From Candidatus Neomicrothrix parvicella RN1 (GTDB lineage: Bacteria; Actinomycetota; Acidimicrobiia; Acidimicrobiales; VFJN01): a stretch of DNA of 52,950 nucleotides. The stretch covers positions 1 to 52,950 of the forward strand of contig CAMDIH010000006.1 of NCBI GenBank assembly GCA_945898515.1, written 5' to 3'. A program made the position numbers and the translations under genes. A model generated the notes under the pieces. The model did not search any database, was not told where the DNA came from, and was given only the letters and a program-made list of their open reading frames with translations. Positions 42,507 through 49,857 of this stretch are shown here, piece by piece. Positions within the stretch are counted from its first letter, which is position 1. Each line of letters starts with the position of its first letter.

Positions 42507-42539
42507 ATCATAGGACCGGCGACTTGAACTGGTTCTAGT
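42507..42539 (-). promoter_or_regulatory. Leaderless promoter with KstR-like operator
   Basis: On the minus strand, -10 TATGAT (42507-42512) ends six bases before the ATG at 42500. ACTTGAACTGGTTCTAGT (42522-42539, plus-strand reading) fits TnnAACnnGTTnnA exactly and has arms with one mismatch. It overlaps the last codons of the LEH-like gene and would sit across the -35, suiting repression. Confidence 0.6.
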
Positions 42540-42954
42540 TGCTGGCGGCGCGGGGAAGCAGAGCCCGGGCGGCCCCCCGCAGGAACGACCACACCACGTC
42601 GGCTACATCGAAGCGGTCACGCCACAACACGATGCGCCCGTCTCGTACCTCGAAGGTGCCGCACACCCAAAAGGCGGCCCGTACCGACCCGAAGGTCAAG
42701 ACGTCCGTTCGCTCAGTGAGCACGATTGGTCCGTTGGCGGCCACGTTGTGCCACTGCACCTCGAAGCCTCGTCCGTAGCGGGCGAGCCAGCGGAGTTGTT
42801 TCTCCACCGCAGCCCGGCCGCGCGCCGGGGGGATCGGCACGTTCTGATAGACGATGGCGGGATCGAGGAACTCGACCGCGGCATCGATGTCGAGGCGTTC
42901 GAGAGCGGCCAGGAATTGTTGCACGAGTTCAATTTCGGAAGTGGTGGTGGTCAT
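42535..42954 (-). CDS. Limonene-1,2-epoxide-hydrolase/SnoaL-like protein
   Basis: A 139-residue cone-shaped alpha+beta barrel protein. Position and spacing of Tyr36 and Asn38 (IVYQNVPIPP) and the acidic/basic cluster in FEVRDGRIVLWRDRFD (about 101-116) resemble the limonene-epoxide hydrolase active site (Tyr, Asn, Arg and two Asp), so it may open epoxides with water. SnoaL-type binding proteins are the alternative. ATG overlaps the HAD stop (ATGA); its own stop lies inside the operator of the next gene. Confidence 0.75.
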   Translation of the reverse strand: MTTTTSEIELVQQFLAALERLDIDAAVEFLDPAIVYQNVPIPPARGRAAVEKQLRWLARYGRGFEVQWHNVAANGPIVLTERTDVLTFGSVRAAFWVCGTFEVRDGRIVLWRDRFDVADVVWSFLRGAARALLPRAASN

Positions 42955-43511
42955 GGTTGGCTCCGTAACAGCTCCAGTAGGTCGGTGGGGTGGTGAAGGA
43001 TGTGATCACCTCGTAGAGCACCGGCTCGAGCCCGGGGGTTCCATCCGGCCAGTGCGAACCGTGCGCCGACGCGGGTTGCGCAGTCACGATCATGAGAAGT
43101 ATCACCGATGTAGATGGCCTCGGCCGCCGGCAGCCCCATGGCGGCGAGTACTGGGGCCAACTGCTTCTCGGCCCCTCCGAAGTCATCGGAGAACCAGGCG
43201 GCCATCGGCACCCAACCGAGACGCGCCAGTTCGCTCCGGCCAGAGGTTCGGTCCTTGTTGGACGCCAGCCCCCAGGAGGCGAGTTGGCCCAGGACGTCGG
43301 TGATGCCGCTAAAGGGAGCGGCGGCGGCTGGGTCGTAGTGATCGAGGTATGACTCCACGGTGATGCCGGCTTGTGCGCAGGCCTGACCCAAGGGCAGGCC
43401 GAGGGGGGGCACGGCGTGAGCGTCGAGGCCCAGGGCCAGGAACGGCGCGATGAGCGCAGCATCGGAGTCCACCAACGTCCCGTCGAAATCAAAGAGGGGC
43501 GTGAGGGGCAC
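42951..43511 (-). CDS. HAD-superfamily hydrolase, phosphoglycolate-phosphatase-like
   Basis: A 186-residue HAD protein, short for a capped member. Motif I is FDFDGTLVDSD, motif II LASNKDR (Ser), motif III the Lys of GGAEKQLAPV, and motif IV IYIGDTSHDRDCA. Start is GTG 43511. It forms a two-gene unit with the LEH-like gene. Likely metabolite phosphatase; no clear metabolic link to its neighbour. Different from the HAD gene at 8135. Confidence 0.82.
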   Translation of the reverse strand: MPLTPLFDFDGTLVDSDAALIAPFLALGLDAHAVPPLGLPLGQACAQAGITVESYLDHYDPAAAAPFSGITDVLGQLASWGLASNKDRTSGRSELARLGWVPMAAWFSDDFGGAEKQLAPVLAAMGLPAAEAIYIGDTSHDRDCATRVGARFALAGWNPRARAGALRGDHILHHPTDLLELLRSQP

Positions 43512-43581
43512 CGCTGCATTGTGCCCGACCCGCTCGGCCGCGGCGAGGCGGCGTCACCGGTTCGGTGGGTGAAGCGAATCC

Positions 43582-43599
43582 GCCCCCTACGATGGGGGC
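43582..43599 (+). promoter_or_regulatory. Leaderless -10 TACGAT inside a G/C-arm palindrome
   Basis: GCCCCC-TACGAT-GGGGGC (43582-43599) is an exact 6-bp inverted repeat framing the -10. The ATG at 43600 follows directly. A protein bound here would cover the -10; alternatively the symmetric G/C arms are coincidental. Confidence 0.45.
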
Positions 43600-44043
43600 A
43601 TGCCTGCTTCGCAAACCTTCATCGATGTCGTGACCAAGGGAATGAATGTGGTGCACAAGTCGGTGCTGAAGGTCAGTGGCGGTCGGCTCGGATGGGACAT
43701 GGGGGGCATGGCGGCGGTGGAGTTACACACCACGGGTCAGCGTTCTGGTCAACGCCGTTCCGTGATGCTCACCGCACCGATCCTCGACAACGATCACGTC
43801 GTGTTGATTGCCTCGAAAGGTGGCGACGATCGCCACCCCGACTGGTACCACAACCTCGTGGCTGAGCCGAAGGTGGAGATCACTCGTCACGGGGAGACCA
43901 CCAAGATGGTGGCCCGAACCGCTTCGGTGGAGGAGAAGGCCGAACTCTGGCCGACGATCGTGGCCGCCTACAAGGGCTACGCCGGGTATCAAAAGCGCAC
44001 GGAGCGCGACATTCCTGTAGTGATTTGCACCCCACGGTCCTGA
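43600..44043 (+). CDS. Deazaflavin (F420)-dependent nitroreductase/quinone reductase family protein
   Basis: A 147-residue split-beta-barrel protein of the DDN/FDOR-B type. The signature is ELHTTGQRSGQRRSVMLTAP (TxGrrSG region) followed by HVVLIASKGGDDRHPDWYHNL and ITRHGETTKMVARTAS, the usual F420 binding strands. These enzymes use F420H2 to reduce quinones or activated alkenes. ATG 43600 is preceded by TACGAT at six bases. Convergent with the lipoprotein gene. F420 biosynthesis genes are not in the window. Confidence 0.88.
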   Translation: MPASQTFIDVVTKGMNVVHKSVLKVSGGRLGWDMGGMAAVELHTTGQRSGQRRSVMLTAPILDNDHVVLIASKGGDDRHPDWYHNLVAEPKVEITRHGETTKMVARTASVEEKAELWPTIVAAYKGYAGYQKRTERDIPVVICTPRS

Positions 44044-44053
44044 CGGCGGGGCA

Positions 44054-44605
44054 TCACTGCGCCAGCGCGTTGGCCACCGCGACGAGAAGGGTGTCCACCT
44101 CGGCGGGGCTGGCCGCAGTGGGTACGATCACCAGTTCCAGATAACCGGCGTTGGCGACGATGGCGAGGTGAGTAGCCAAGTTTGTGAACCGGACAGTCCG
44201 GTCACCGGCGGCCACTTCTACCTCGCTGCCGCCAGGATTGTTGCCAGCATCGCGGATGTCGGCAGCGACGAAGTCGAAGGCGTTCTCCCCGCCGAGCGCC
44301 GCCGCGTCCAGCGAGGCGATAGACACGCTCGACTCGCTGCCAGTAGCAGATTGAAACGCGTAGGTGCACTCGGGGGTGCGGTCGCCATCGGATGCGGTGG
44401 CACTCGTGATATCCAGGCCAAGACTCGTGGCCACCATCGCCGGCGGTATCCGTTCGCAGAGCGCCGCGCCATCGAGCACCGGGAACGTGGTGGGGGGTAC
44501 CGGCCGGTCGACGGTGACGGTGGCCGGGCGGGAGCTACAGCCCACCACGGCCGGGCCAAGCGCCAGCGCAGCAAGGAGGAGCGCCCAGGAGCGGTTTGCC
44601 GGCAT
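44054..44605 (-). CDS. Lipoprotein, DUF3558-like
   Basis: A 183-residue secreted protein. The N-terminus MPANRSWALLLAALALGPAVVGC is a lipoprotein signal (parts: ALLLAALALGPA, then lipobox VVGC with Cys23). The mature part, with CERIPPAMVATSLG, ECTYAF and NLATHLAIVANAG, resembles actinobacterial DUF3558 proteins of unknown role. ATG 44605 is used because TAGCGT lies seven bases upstream; a GTG three codons earlier (44614) is in frame. It would be anchored on the outer face of the membrane. Confidence 0.75.
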   Translation of the reverse strand: MPANRSWALLLAALALGPAVVGCSSRPATVTVDRPVPPTTFPVLDGAALCERIPPAMVATSLGLDITSATASDGDRTPECTYAFQSATGSESSVSIASLDAAALGGENAFDFVAADIRDAGNNPGGSEVEVAAGDRTVRFTNLATHLAIVANAGYLELVIVPTAASPAEVDTLLVAVANALAQ

Positions 44606-44612
44606 CGGGAAC

Positions 44613-44618
44613 ACGCTA
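44613..44618 (-). promoter_or_regulatory. Putative leaderless -10 element TAGCGT for the lipoprotein
   Basis: TAGCGT (minus strand) ends seven bases before the ATG at 44605. This supports the ATG over the upstream GTG, which lies inside the hexamer. Confidence 0.4.
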
Positions 44619-44661
44619 GGGATCTACGGTCTCCGGGCGAGGACAGGAGGAGCGCCCGCAC

Positions 44662-44691
44662 CTGACACCTCCGTGGGGCGCGTTCTAGGGT
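44662..44691 (+). promoter_or_regulatory. Leaderless promoter CTGACA-N18-TAGGGT with a GTTCTAG half-site
   Basis: -35 CTGACA (44662-44667), 18-base spacer, -10 TAGGGT (44686-44691), six bases, ATG 44698. CGTTCTAG (44681-44688) equals the right half of the KstR-like palindrome found upstream of the next gene, while the left half is degraded (GGGGC for AGAAC). Confidence 0.6.
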
Positions 44692-44697
44692 TGGACT

Positions 44698-46158
44698 ATG
44701 ACCACCGCAAAGTTCAGGCTGCTCATCAATGGTGAACGGGTGGCCGGCGAGGGCGGGTCCTACGACATCATCAACCCCGCCACCGAGACGGTGGTGGGGC
44801 AGGCTCCCGAGGCTTCCCTGGCCCAGGTCACGGCCGCCGCCGAGGCTGCCGCGACGGCCTTTCCGGCGTGGAGCCGCACGAAGCCCGAGGAACGGTCGGC
44901 CTTACTGAACAAGGCGGCCGACCTGTTGCGCGAGCGGATGGATGAGCTGATTCCCTTGGTCCAGGCGGAAACGGGGGCTACCCAACGGGTGGCTTCCACC
45001 ATGCAGGTGCCTACCTGTGTCGAACGTTTTCGCCGTTACGCCCGGGGTGCGATGGAGCCCACCACCATGGCGCTGCCGCCCGGTGAGATGCCGGCCACTG
45101 CGCTGGCGGCCGGTGGGCTTATGAGCGCGATTGCGGTGCGCCAACCGGTGGGGGTGGTGGCGTGCATCACCCCGTACAACTTCCCGATCGTGAACATGGC
45201 CGGCAAGATCGGCCCGGCCTTGGCGATGGGCAATACCGTGATTGTGAAACCGGCGCCGCAGGATCCGCTGGCGGTCACGGTGTTTGGTGAGATCCTGGAT
45301 GCGGCAGGCTTCCCGCCCGGGGTGGTGAATGTTGTTACGGGTTCGGGACCGGAAGCCGGGCAGGCGCTAGTGGCCTCGGACCGCGTCGACATGGTCAGTT
45401 TCACCGGTTCCACCCCGGTGGGTCAGGCGATCGGTGAAGTGGCGGGTCGGGGGATGAAGCGCCTTCTGCTTGAACTGGGGGGCAAGGGGGCAGGCATCGT
45501 GTTCGACGACGCCGACCTCAAGACCACCATCGGCACGATTGCTAGCGTGTGGGCCTTCCACAGTGGTCAGATCTGTACGGCCCCGACGCGTGTCATTGCG
45601 CAGCGCGGGGTGTACGACCAGGTGGTGGCGGGCCTAGCCGCCGCCGCCGGTCGCCTCAAGGTGGGCGATCCGCTGGCCCGCGACACCGTGGTGGGCCCGT
45701 TGATCTCGGCGGTGCAGCGAGACCGGGTGGAGGCGCTTATTCAGACCGGCGTGGAGCAGGGCGGCGAACTCATCGCGGGTGGGTTGCGCCCCGATTGCGA
45801 AACCGGTTTCTACGTGGCGCCCACCCTTATTGCGGGGTGTCGGCCGACCAATGCCGCCGTGTTGCAGGAGTTCTTCGGCCCGGTGGTGGTGGTGGTCCCC
45901 TTCGACGATGAGGACGAAGCGGTGGCGATTGCCAACGGCACCGAGTTCGGCTTGTACGACTATGTGTTCTCCGCCGACACCACCCGTGCCTTGCGGGTGG
46001 CCCAGCAACTCCGCACCGGCAACGTGGGGCTGAACACGGCTCAGCGGAATCATGAGGCGCCCTTTGGCGGCTTCAAGATGAGCGGTGTGGGTCGCGATGG
46101 CGGCAGTTTTGGGCTGCAGGCCTACAGCGAACTGCAGTCCATCGTCTGGCCCGGCTAG
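44698..46158 (+). CDS. NAD(P)-dependent aldehyde dehydrogenase
   Basis: A 486-residue ALDH-superfamily enzyme converting an aldehyde to the acid. Motifs: CITPYNFPIVN (substrate Asn), SFTGSTPVGQAIGE (cofactor), LLELGGKGAGIVFDDAD (Glu base), HSGQICTAPTRV (nucleophile Cys), and the end phrase EAPFGGFKMSGVGRDGG. Leaderless start at ATG 44698. Forms, with the amidohydrolase and alcohol dehydrogenase downstream, a line of genes that could release, oxidise and activate a side chain. Substrate undetermined. Confidence 0.92.
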   Translation: MTTAKFRLLINGERVAGEGGSYDIINPATETVVGQAPEASLAQVTAAAEAAATAFPAWSRTKPEERSALLNKAADLLRERMDELIPLVQAETGATQRVASTMQVPTCVERFRRYARGAMEPTTMALPPGEMPATALAAGGLMSAIAVRQPVGVVACITPYNFPIVNMAGKIGPALAMGNTVIVKPAPQDPLAVTVFGEILDAAGFPPGVVNVVTGSGPEAGQALVASDRVDMVSFTGSTPVGQAIGEVAGRGMKRLLLELGGKGAGIVFDDADLKTTIGTIASVWAFHSGQICTAPTRVIAQRGVYDQVVAGLAAAAGRLKVGDPLARDTVVGPLISAVQRDRVEALIQTGVEQGGELIAGGLRPDCETGFYVAPTLIAGCRPTNAAVLQEFFGPVVVVVPFDDEDEAVAIANGTEFGLYDYVFSADTTRALRVAQQLRTGNVGLNTAQRNHEAPFGGFKMSGVGRDGGSFGLQAYSELQSIVWPG

Positions 46159-46187
46159 CGCCGATGCCCCCGGTGGTCGCGTCGGGA

Positions 46188-46217
46188 CTGACGCGCTACT
46201 AGAACGTGTTCTAGTCT
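46188..46217 (+). promoter_or_regulatory. Leaderless promoter overlapping a perfect KstR-like operator
   Basis: -35 CTGACG (46188-46193), 18-base spacer, -10 TAGTCT (46212-46217), six bases, ATG 46224. The operator ACTAGAACGTGTTCTAGT (46198-46215) has perfect 8-bp arms around GT and fits TnnAACnnGTTnnA. It covers the spacer and the start of the -10, the classical position for a repressor. Confidence 0.7.
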
Positions 46218-46223
46218 GCTGCT

Positions 46224-47957
46224 ATGGCCTCCTTCGATCTGGTGATCACCAACGGGACCGTGGTGGATGGAACGGGCCTCCCTCGTCGGCGCGCCGATGT
46301 GGGCATCAAAGACGGGCGCATCGCCGCCGTCGGGTTCATTGATGCCACCGAGGGCGATCGGGTGATCGATGCTGCCGGCCGGGTGGTGGCCCCAGGCATC
46401 GTCGATCCTCACACGCACTACGACCCGCAACTCACCTTCGAGCCCTACGGTACGTCCAGTTGCTACCACGGCGTCACCACGGTGGTAGCGGGAAACTGCG
46501 GCTTTTCGGTGGCCCCCCTCAAGCCCGGGGATGGGCCCTGGCTGATCCAGTTATTTGCCCGGGTTGAGGGCATGGATGCCAGTGCGCTCGAGGGCATTCC
46601 GGTAGACGCCTTCGAGAGTTTCCCTGAGTTTCTCGAGGTGATTCGCGGGAAGATCGGCATCAACGCGGCGTTCTACATCGGCCATTGTGCTCTGCGTCGC
46701 TATGTCATGGGGGAGGCTGCTCAGGAGCGTGCCGCCACCGCCGAGGAGATCGAGCGAATGGCTCAGATCGTGCGGGAGGCGATGGCGGCGGGGGCGGCCG
46801 GATTCAGTTCCACGCACTCACCCACCCACGTCGACTCGGCTGACCGCCCCGTGCCGTCCCGGCTCTCCAGTCTCGATGAGTTGCGCGCCTTGGTGGCGGC
46901 CACGGGGCGATCGGGGAGCGGCTCGATCGCCTATCTTCCCGGCTCGGCGGTGGGGGGCATTACCCCCGACGATGAGGAACTGCTCATCGAGCTGTCGTTG
47001 TTGTCGCGGATGCCGGTGATCATTCAGGGGCTCGGGGCGCGCTCCAAGGTGGATGCGCCGACGGCCGGATGGGACAACGCCAAGCGCTTCGTCGACGAAG
47101 CCACCAGTCGCGGGGCGGCGGTCTACTCAATGGCGATGTCGAAGCCGTTCAACCGAACCTTCGACGTGGCTACCGGCACGAAACTCTACGAAGGTGCCCT
47201 GGCGCTCAATCGCCTCTTTACCGAGGCCACCACCGTGGCCGAGCGCTTGGCCCTCATGGCCGAACCGGCCTTTCGGGAGGCGGCACGGGATTCGGTAGAC
47301 GATCCGAATCGTGATGCGGCCTTGGGCCCCACGTTGCCGCCGCCGGGATGGGCCATGCTTCAGGTGAACAAGGTAACGACAACGGAAAACAAACACCTGC
47401 TCGGCCGTTCCCTGGTGGATATCGCCGTCGAGCGGGGCGTGCATCCCACCGATGCGTTCCTCGACATCGCTGCTTCGGAGAACCTGGCGGTGGAGTTCGT
47501 TTGGAAGACCGAGACACCGGAGTGGATCGAGGGCACCAAGATGGCGCAGGACGACCCGCACATGATCGTGGGTACCTCCGACGCCGGGGCCCACTTGGAT
47601 CGTGACGATGGTGCCGAGGCCCACAGTTGGTTCCTCCAGTACTGGGTGCGCGAGTGGGCTGGGTTCACCCTTGAGGAGGGAGTGCGCCAGATCACCGCGA
47701 TCCCTGCCGCGCTGTGTGGCCTGAATGATCGCGGCCTATTGCTGGCCGGCTACGCCGCCGACATCATGATTTTTGACCCCGCTACGGTGGGTCCCGATCA
47801 GAAAGTACTCGCCCATGACTTCCCGAACGGTGCCGCTCGCTGGACATCAAAACCTCGAGGGGTGCACGCCACCATCGTCAACGGCGTGCCCATCGTGATC
47901 GACGGTGAGTTGCAACGCGATGCTGGTCTGCCGGGTCATGTCTTGAGCCCCACGTGA
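46224..47957 (+). CDS. D-aminoacylase/N-acyl-D-amino-acid deacylase-like amidohydrolase
   Basis: A 577-residue amidohydrolase-3 protein. N-terminal beta-sandwich (LVITNGTVVDGTG), metal motif IVDPHTHYDPQL, the Cys in VVAGNCGFS (bridging or metal ligand region in D-aminoacylases), GFSSTHSPTH, and the C-terminal metal Asp in VGTSDAGAHLDRDDG. It hydrolyses an N-acyl or cyclic amide bond; in these gene contexts the substrate need not be a D-amino acid. ATG 46224 is leaderless behind the KstR-like operator. It overlaps the alcohol dehydrogenase by GTGA. Confidence 0.85.
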   Translation: MASFDLVITNGTVVDGTGLPRRRADVGIKDGRIAAVGFIDATEGDRVIDAAGRVVAPGIVDPHTHYDPQLTFEPYGTSSCYHGVTTVVAGNCGFSVAPLKPGDGPWLIQLFARVEGMDASALEGIPVDAFESFPEFLEVIRGKIGINAAFYIGHCALRRYVMGEAAQERAATAEEIERMAQIVREAMAAGAAGFSSTHSPTHVDSADRPVPSRLSSLDELRALVAATGRSGSGSIAYLPGSAVGGITPDDEELLIELSLLSRMPVIIQGLGARSKVDAPTAGWDNAKRFVDEATSRGAAVYSMAMSKPFNRTFDVATGTKLYEGALALNRLFTEATTVAERLALMAEPAFREAARDSVDDPNRDAALGPTLPPPGWAMLQVNKVTTTENKHLLGRSLVDIAVERGVHPTDAFLDIAASENLAVEFVWKTETPEWIEGTKMAQDDPHMIVGTSDAGAHLDRDDGAEAHSWFLQYWVREWAGFTLEEGVRQITAIPAALCGLNDRGLLLAGYAADIMIFDPATVGPDQKVLAHDFPNGAARWTSKPRGVHATIVNGVPIVIDGELQRDAGLPGHVLSPT

Positions 47958-49033
47958 GGGGGCTCGTGTGGACCGGCGAATTGGAGGTACGCGACGACGT
48001 CGAGGTGCGCGGCCCGCGTCCTCACGAGGTCGTGGTGCGGATCGTCAACGCCGGCCTGTGTCACTCCGATGTGTCGGTCTTGAACGGCACCATTCCTTTC
48101 CCCACTCCGGTGGTGTTAGGGCATGAGGGCGCCGGGATAGTGGAGGAGATCGGCTCAGCGGTGCGCAAGGTGCAGATAGGCGACCATGTTGTGCTCACCA
48201 CGCTCGGCAGTTGTGGTCTCTGCGACGCGTGCGACCGAGGACAACCCACCCATTGCCGCGACACCATGGGCAAGTTGAGTCGTCCCTTCACCGTGGGCGG
48301 GGAAAAGGCATTTCAGTTTGCCAACGCCGGCGTGTTCACCGAGCGCACCGTGGTGGCTGAGAGCCAAGCCGTGGTGATTCCCAAGGAGATGCCCCTTACC
48401 GCGGCGTGTCTCATCGGCTGTGCAGTGGTCACCGGGGCGGGGGCGGTCATCAATCGAGCCAAGGTGCAACCAGGGCAGACGGTGGTGGTCATCGGGGCCG
48501 GGGGTATCGGACAGTCGGTGATTCAGGCCGCTCGCATCAGCGCGGCGGGGCGCATCGTGGTGATCGATGCCAACCCCGGCAAGGAGGCCGTAGCGCGACG
48601 GTTCGGCGCGACGGACTTCCTCGATGGTTCCACCTTTACCGGCGACGGCGAGTTGGTGCAGGCCGTCAAGGATCTGGGTTTGCCGAACGGGGTGGACCAC
48701 GCCTTCGAGTGCGTGGGCCATCCGGCGCTTATCCGCCAGGCGATCGATCTGCTGGATTGGGGCGGTCAGTGCATCCTGCTGGGTGTGCCCAAACTCGGCA
48801 CGGAGGCCAGTTTTGTGGTGAATGCCCTCTACAACGACAAGTCGATCATGGGATGCCGCTACGGAAGCACCCGTCCTCATCACGACATTCCCATGTTCGT
48901 GAACTTTTACCTCGATGGCCGACTCCAACTCGATGAGATGGTGAGCCAGGTGTACGACCTCGCCGACATCCAGGAGGCGCTGAAGGATATGAAGGCGGGA
49001 ACCCTCAACCGTGGGGTTCTTTCGCTTTCCTAG
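47954..49033 (+). CDS. Zinc-dependent alcohol dehydrogenase (MDR superfamily)
   Basis: A 359-residue medium-chain dehydrogenase. Catalytic zinc: Cys in NAGLCHSDVS, His in LGHEGAGIVE and Cys in LIGCAVVTGAGA; structural zinc: C-x2-C-x2-C-x7-C in CGLCDACDRGQPTHC. The NAD fold is VVVIGAGGIGQSVIQAA. It interconverts an alcohol and aldehyde or ketone. GTG 47954 overlaps the preceding amidohydrolase stop, so it is in the same operon, and with the ALDH gene upstream could make an alcohol-to-acid route. Confidence 0.92.
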   Translation: MRGLVWTGELEVRDDVEVRGPRPHEVVVRIVNAGLCHSDVSVLNGTIPFPTPVVLGHEGAGIVEEIGSAVRKVQIGDHVVLTTLGSCGLCDACDRGQPTHCRDTMGKLSRPFTVGGEKAFQFANAGVFTERTVVAESQAVVIPKEMPLTAACLIGCAVVTGAGAVINRAKVQPGQTVVVIGAGGIGQSVIQAARISAAGRIVVIDANPGKEAVARRFGATDFLDGSTFTGDGELVQAVKDLGLPNGVDHAFECVGHPALIRQAIDLLDWGGQCILLGVPKLGTEASFVVNALYNDKSIMGCRYGSTRPHHDIPMFVNFYLDGRLQLDEMVSQVYDLADIQEALKDMKAGTLNRGVLSLS

Positions 49034-49063
49034 GCCAGGGTGCAGCGGCGTTGGTGCGGCTGG

Positions 49064-49732
49064 TTACGAAGCCCTCGTGGAGGGGGTGGTCCGCAGGCGA
49101 GTGAGGAGTTCCGCTTGGGAGTGAACACCGACCTTGGCGAAGATCGCCGTGAGGTGGTTGCGCACCGTGCTGGCGCTGATGAAGAGATCGCGGGCGATTC
49201 CGGGCACCCGCTCGCCGCGCAGCAGGCGTCGCAGCACTTCCCACTGTCGGGGTGAGAGCTCCTCGGCTCCCGGCAGCAGGGTTACGTCGAGTCCGGCATC
49301 GGTGCGGACATCCAGGCCAGCGGCTTCTAGTTCTTGGGCGATGCGGCGGAGGTGCTGTTCGAGGCGAGCAGTCCGAGGATCGGTGTGAGTGGAGTCGGAG
49401 CGGGTGATCACGAAGCCCAACTCCTGCGCACCATGCGCCATCGGAGCCAACACGATCTGGACGCCAACCCAACGTCCGGGTCGGCCGAGATAGGTGGTGG
49501 TGGCCACGCTGACCCCATCGGCGATGGCGGTTTCGGGCAGGTCGATGAGGGCCTGGCGATCGCCATGGTGCACATAGTCCAGTAACGATGACGCCAGGAG
49601 CTGCGAGTTGGGGGCACCGAGCAGGCTGCCCGCGTCGATACTGATCTGGCCCACCCGCCATTCACGATCAACGATTCCGAATACGACGGCCGGGGCCTCG
49701 GCCGATTCGTCGGCGGTGTTGAGCGAGGTCAT
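49064..49732 (-). CDS. LuxR-family regulator with PAS-like sensor domain
   Basis: A 222-residue regulator. Residues 10-112 have a PAS-like order (VVFGIVDREWRVGQIS, LDYVHHGDRQALIDLP, GRWVGVQIVLAPM), then a helical linker and a GerE/LuxR helix-turn-helix at 158-214 (ELSPRQWEVLRRLLRGERVPG, split: LSPRQWEVLRRLL and IARDLFISASTVRNHLTAIFAK with VGVHSQAELL). It probably senses a small molecule or redox state and binds DNA. ATG 49732 has GGAGG two bases upstream; a TTG at 49750 is possible. It is divergent from the PAS/degenerate-kinase gene. Confidence 0.85.
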   Translation of the reverse strand: MTSLNTADESAEAPAVVFGIVDREWRVGQISIDAGSLLGAPNSQLLASSLLDYVHHGDRQALIDLPETAIADGVSVATTTYLGRPGRWVGVQIVLAPMAHGAQELGFVITRSDSTHTDPRTARLEQHLRRIAQELEAAGLDVRTDAGLDVTLLPGAEELSPRQWEVLRRLLRGERVPGIARDLFISASTVRNHLTAIFAKVGVHSQAELLTRLRTTPSTRAS

Positions 49733-49857
49733 CGCCTCCGGTAACGGCAAGAGGGGCGCCCGTCTTGAGGTTCGATCCCGTTTTTCACGTTGACGGTTTA
49801 CATCTGGGCGAGCGCGATAGCCCTCCGTCGTGGCAGAATGTCACCAGATGCGGTGGG

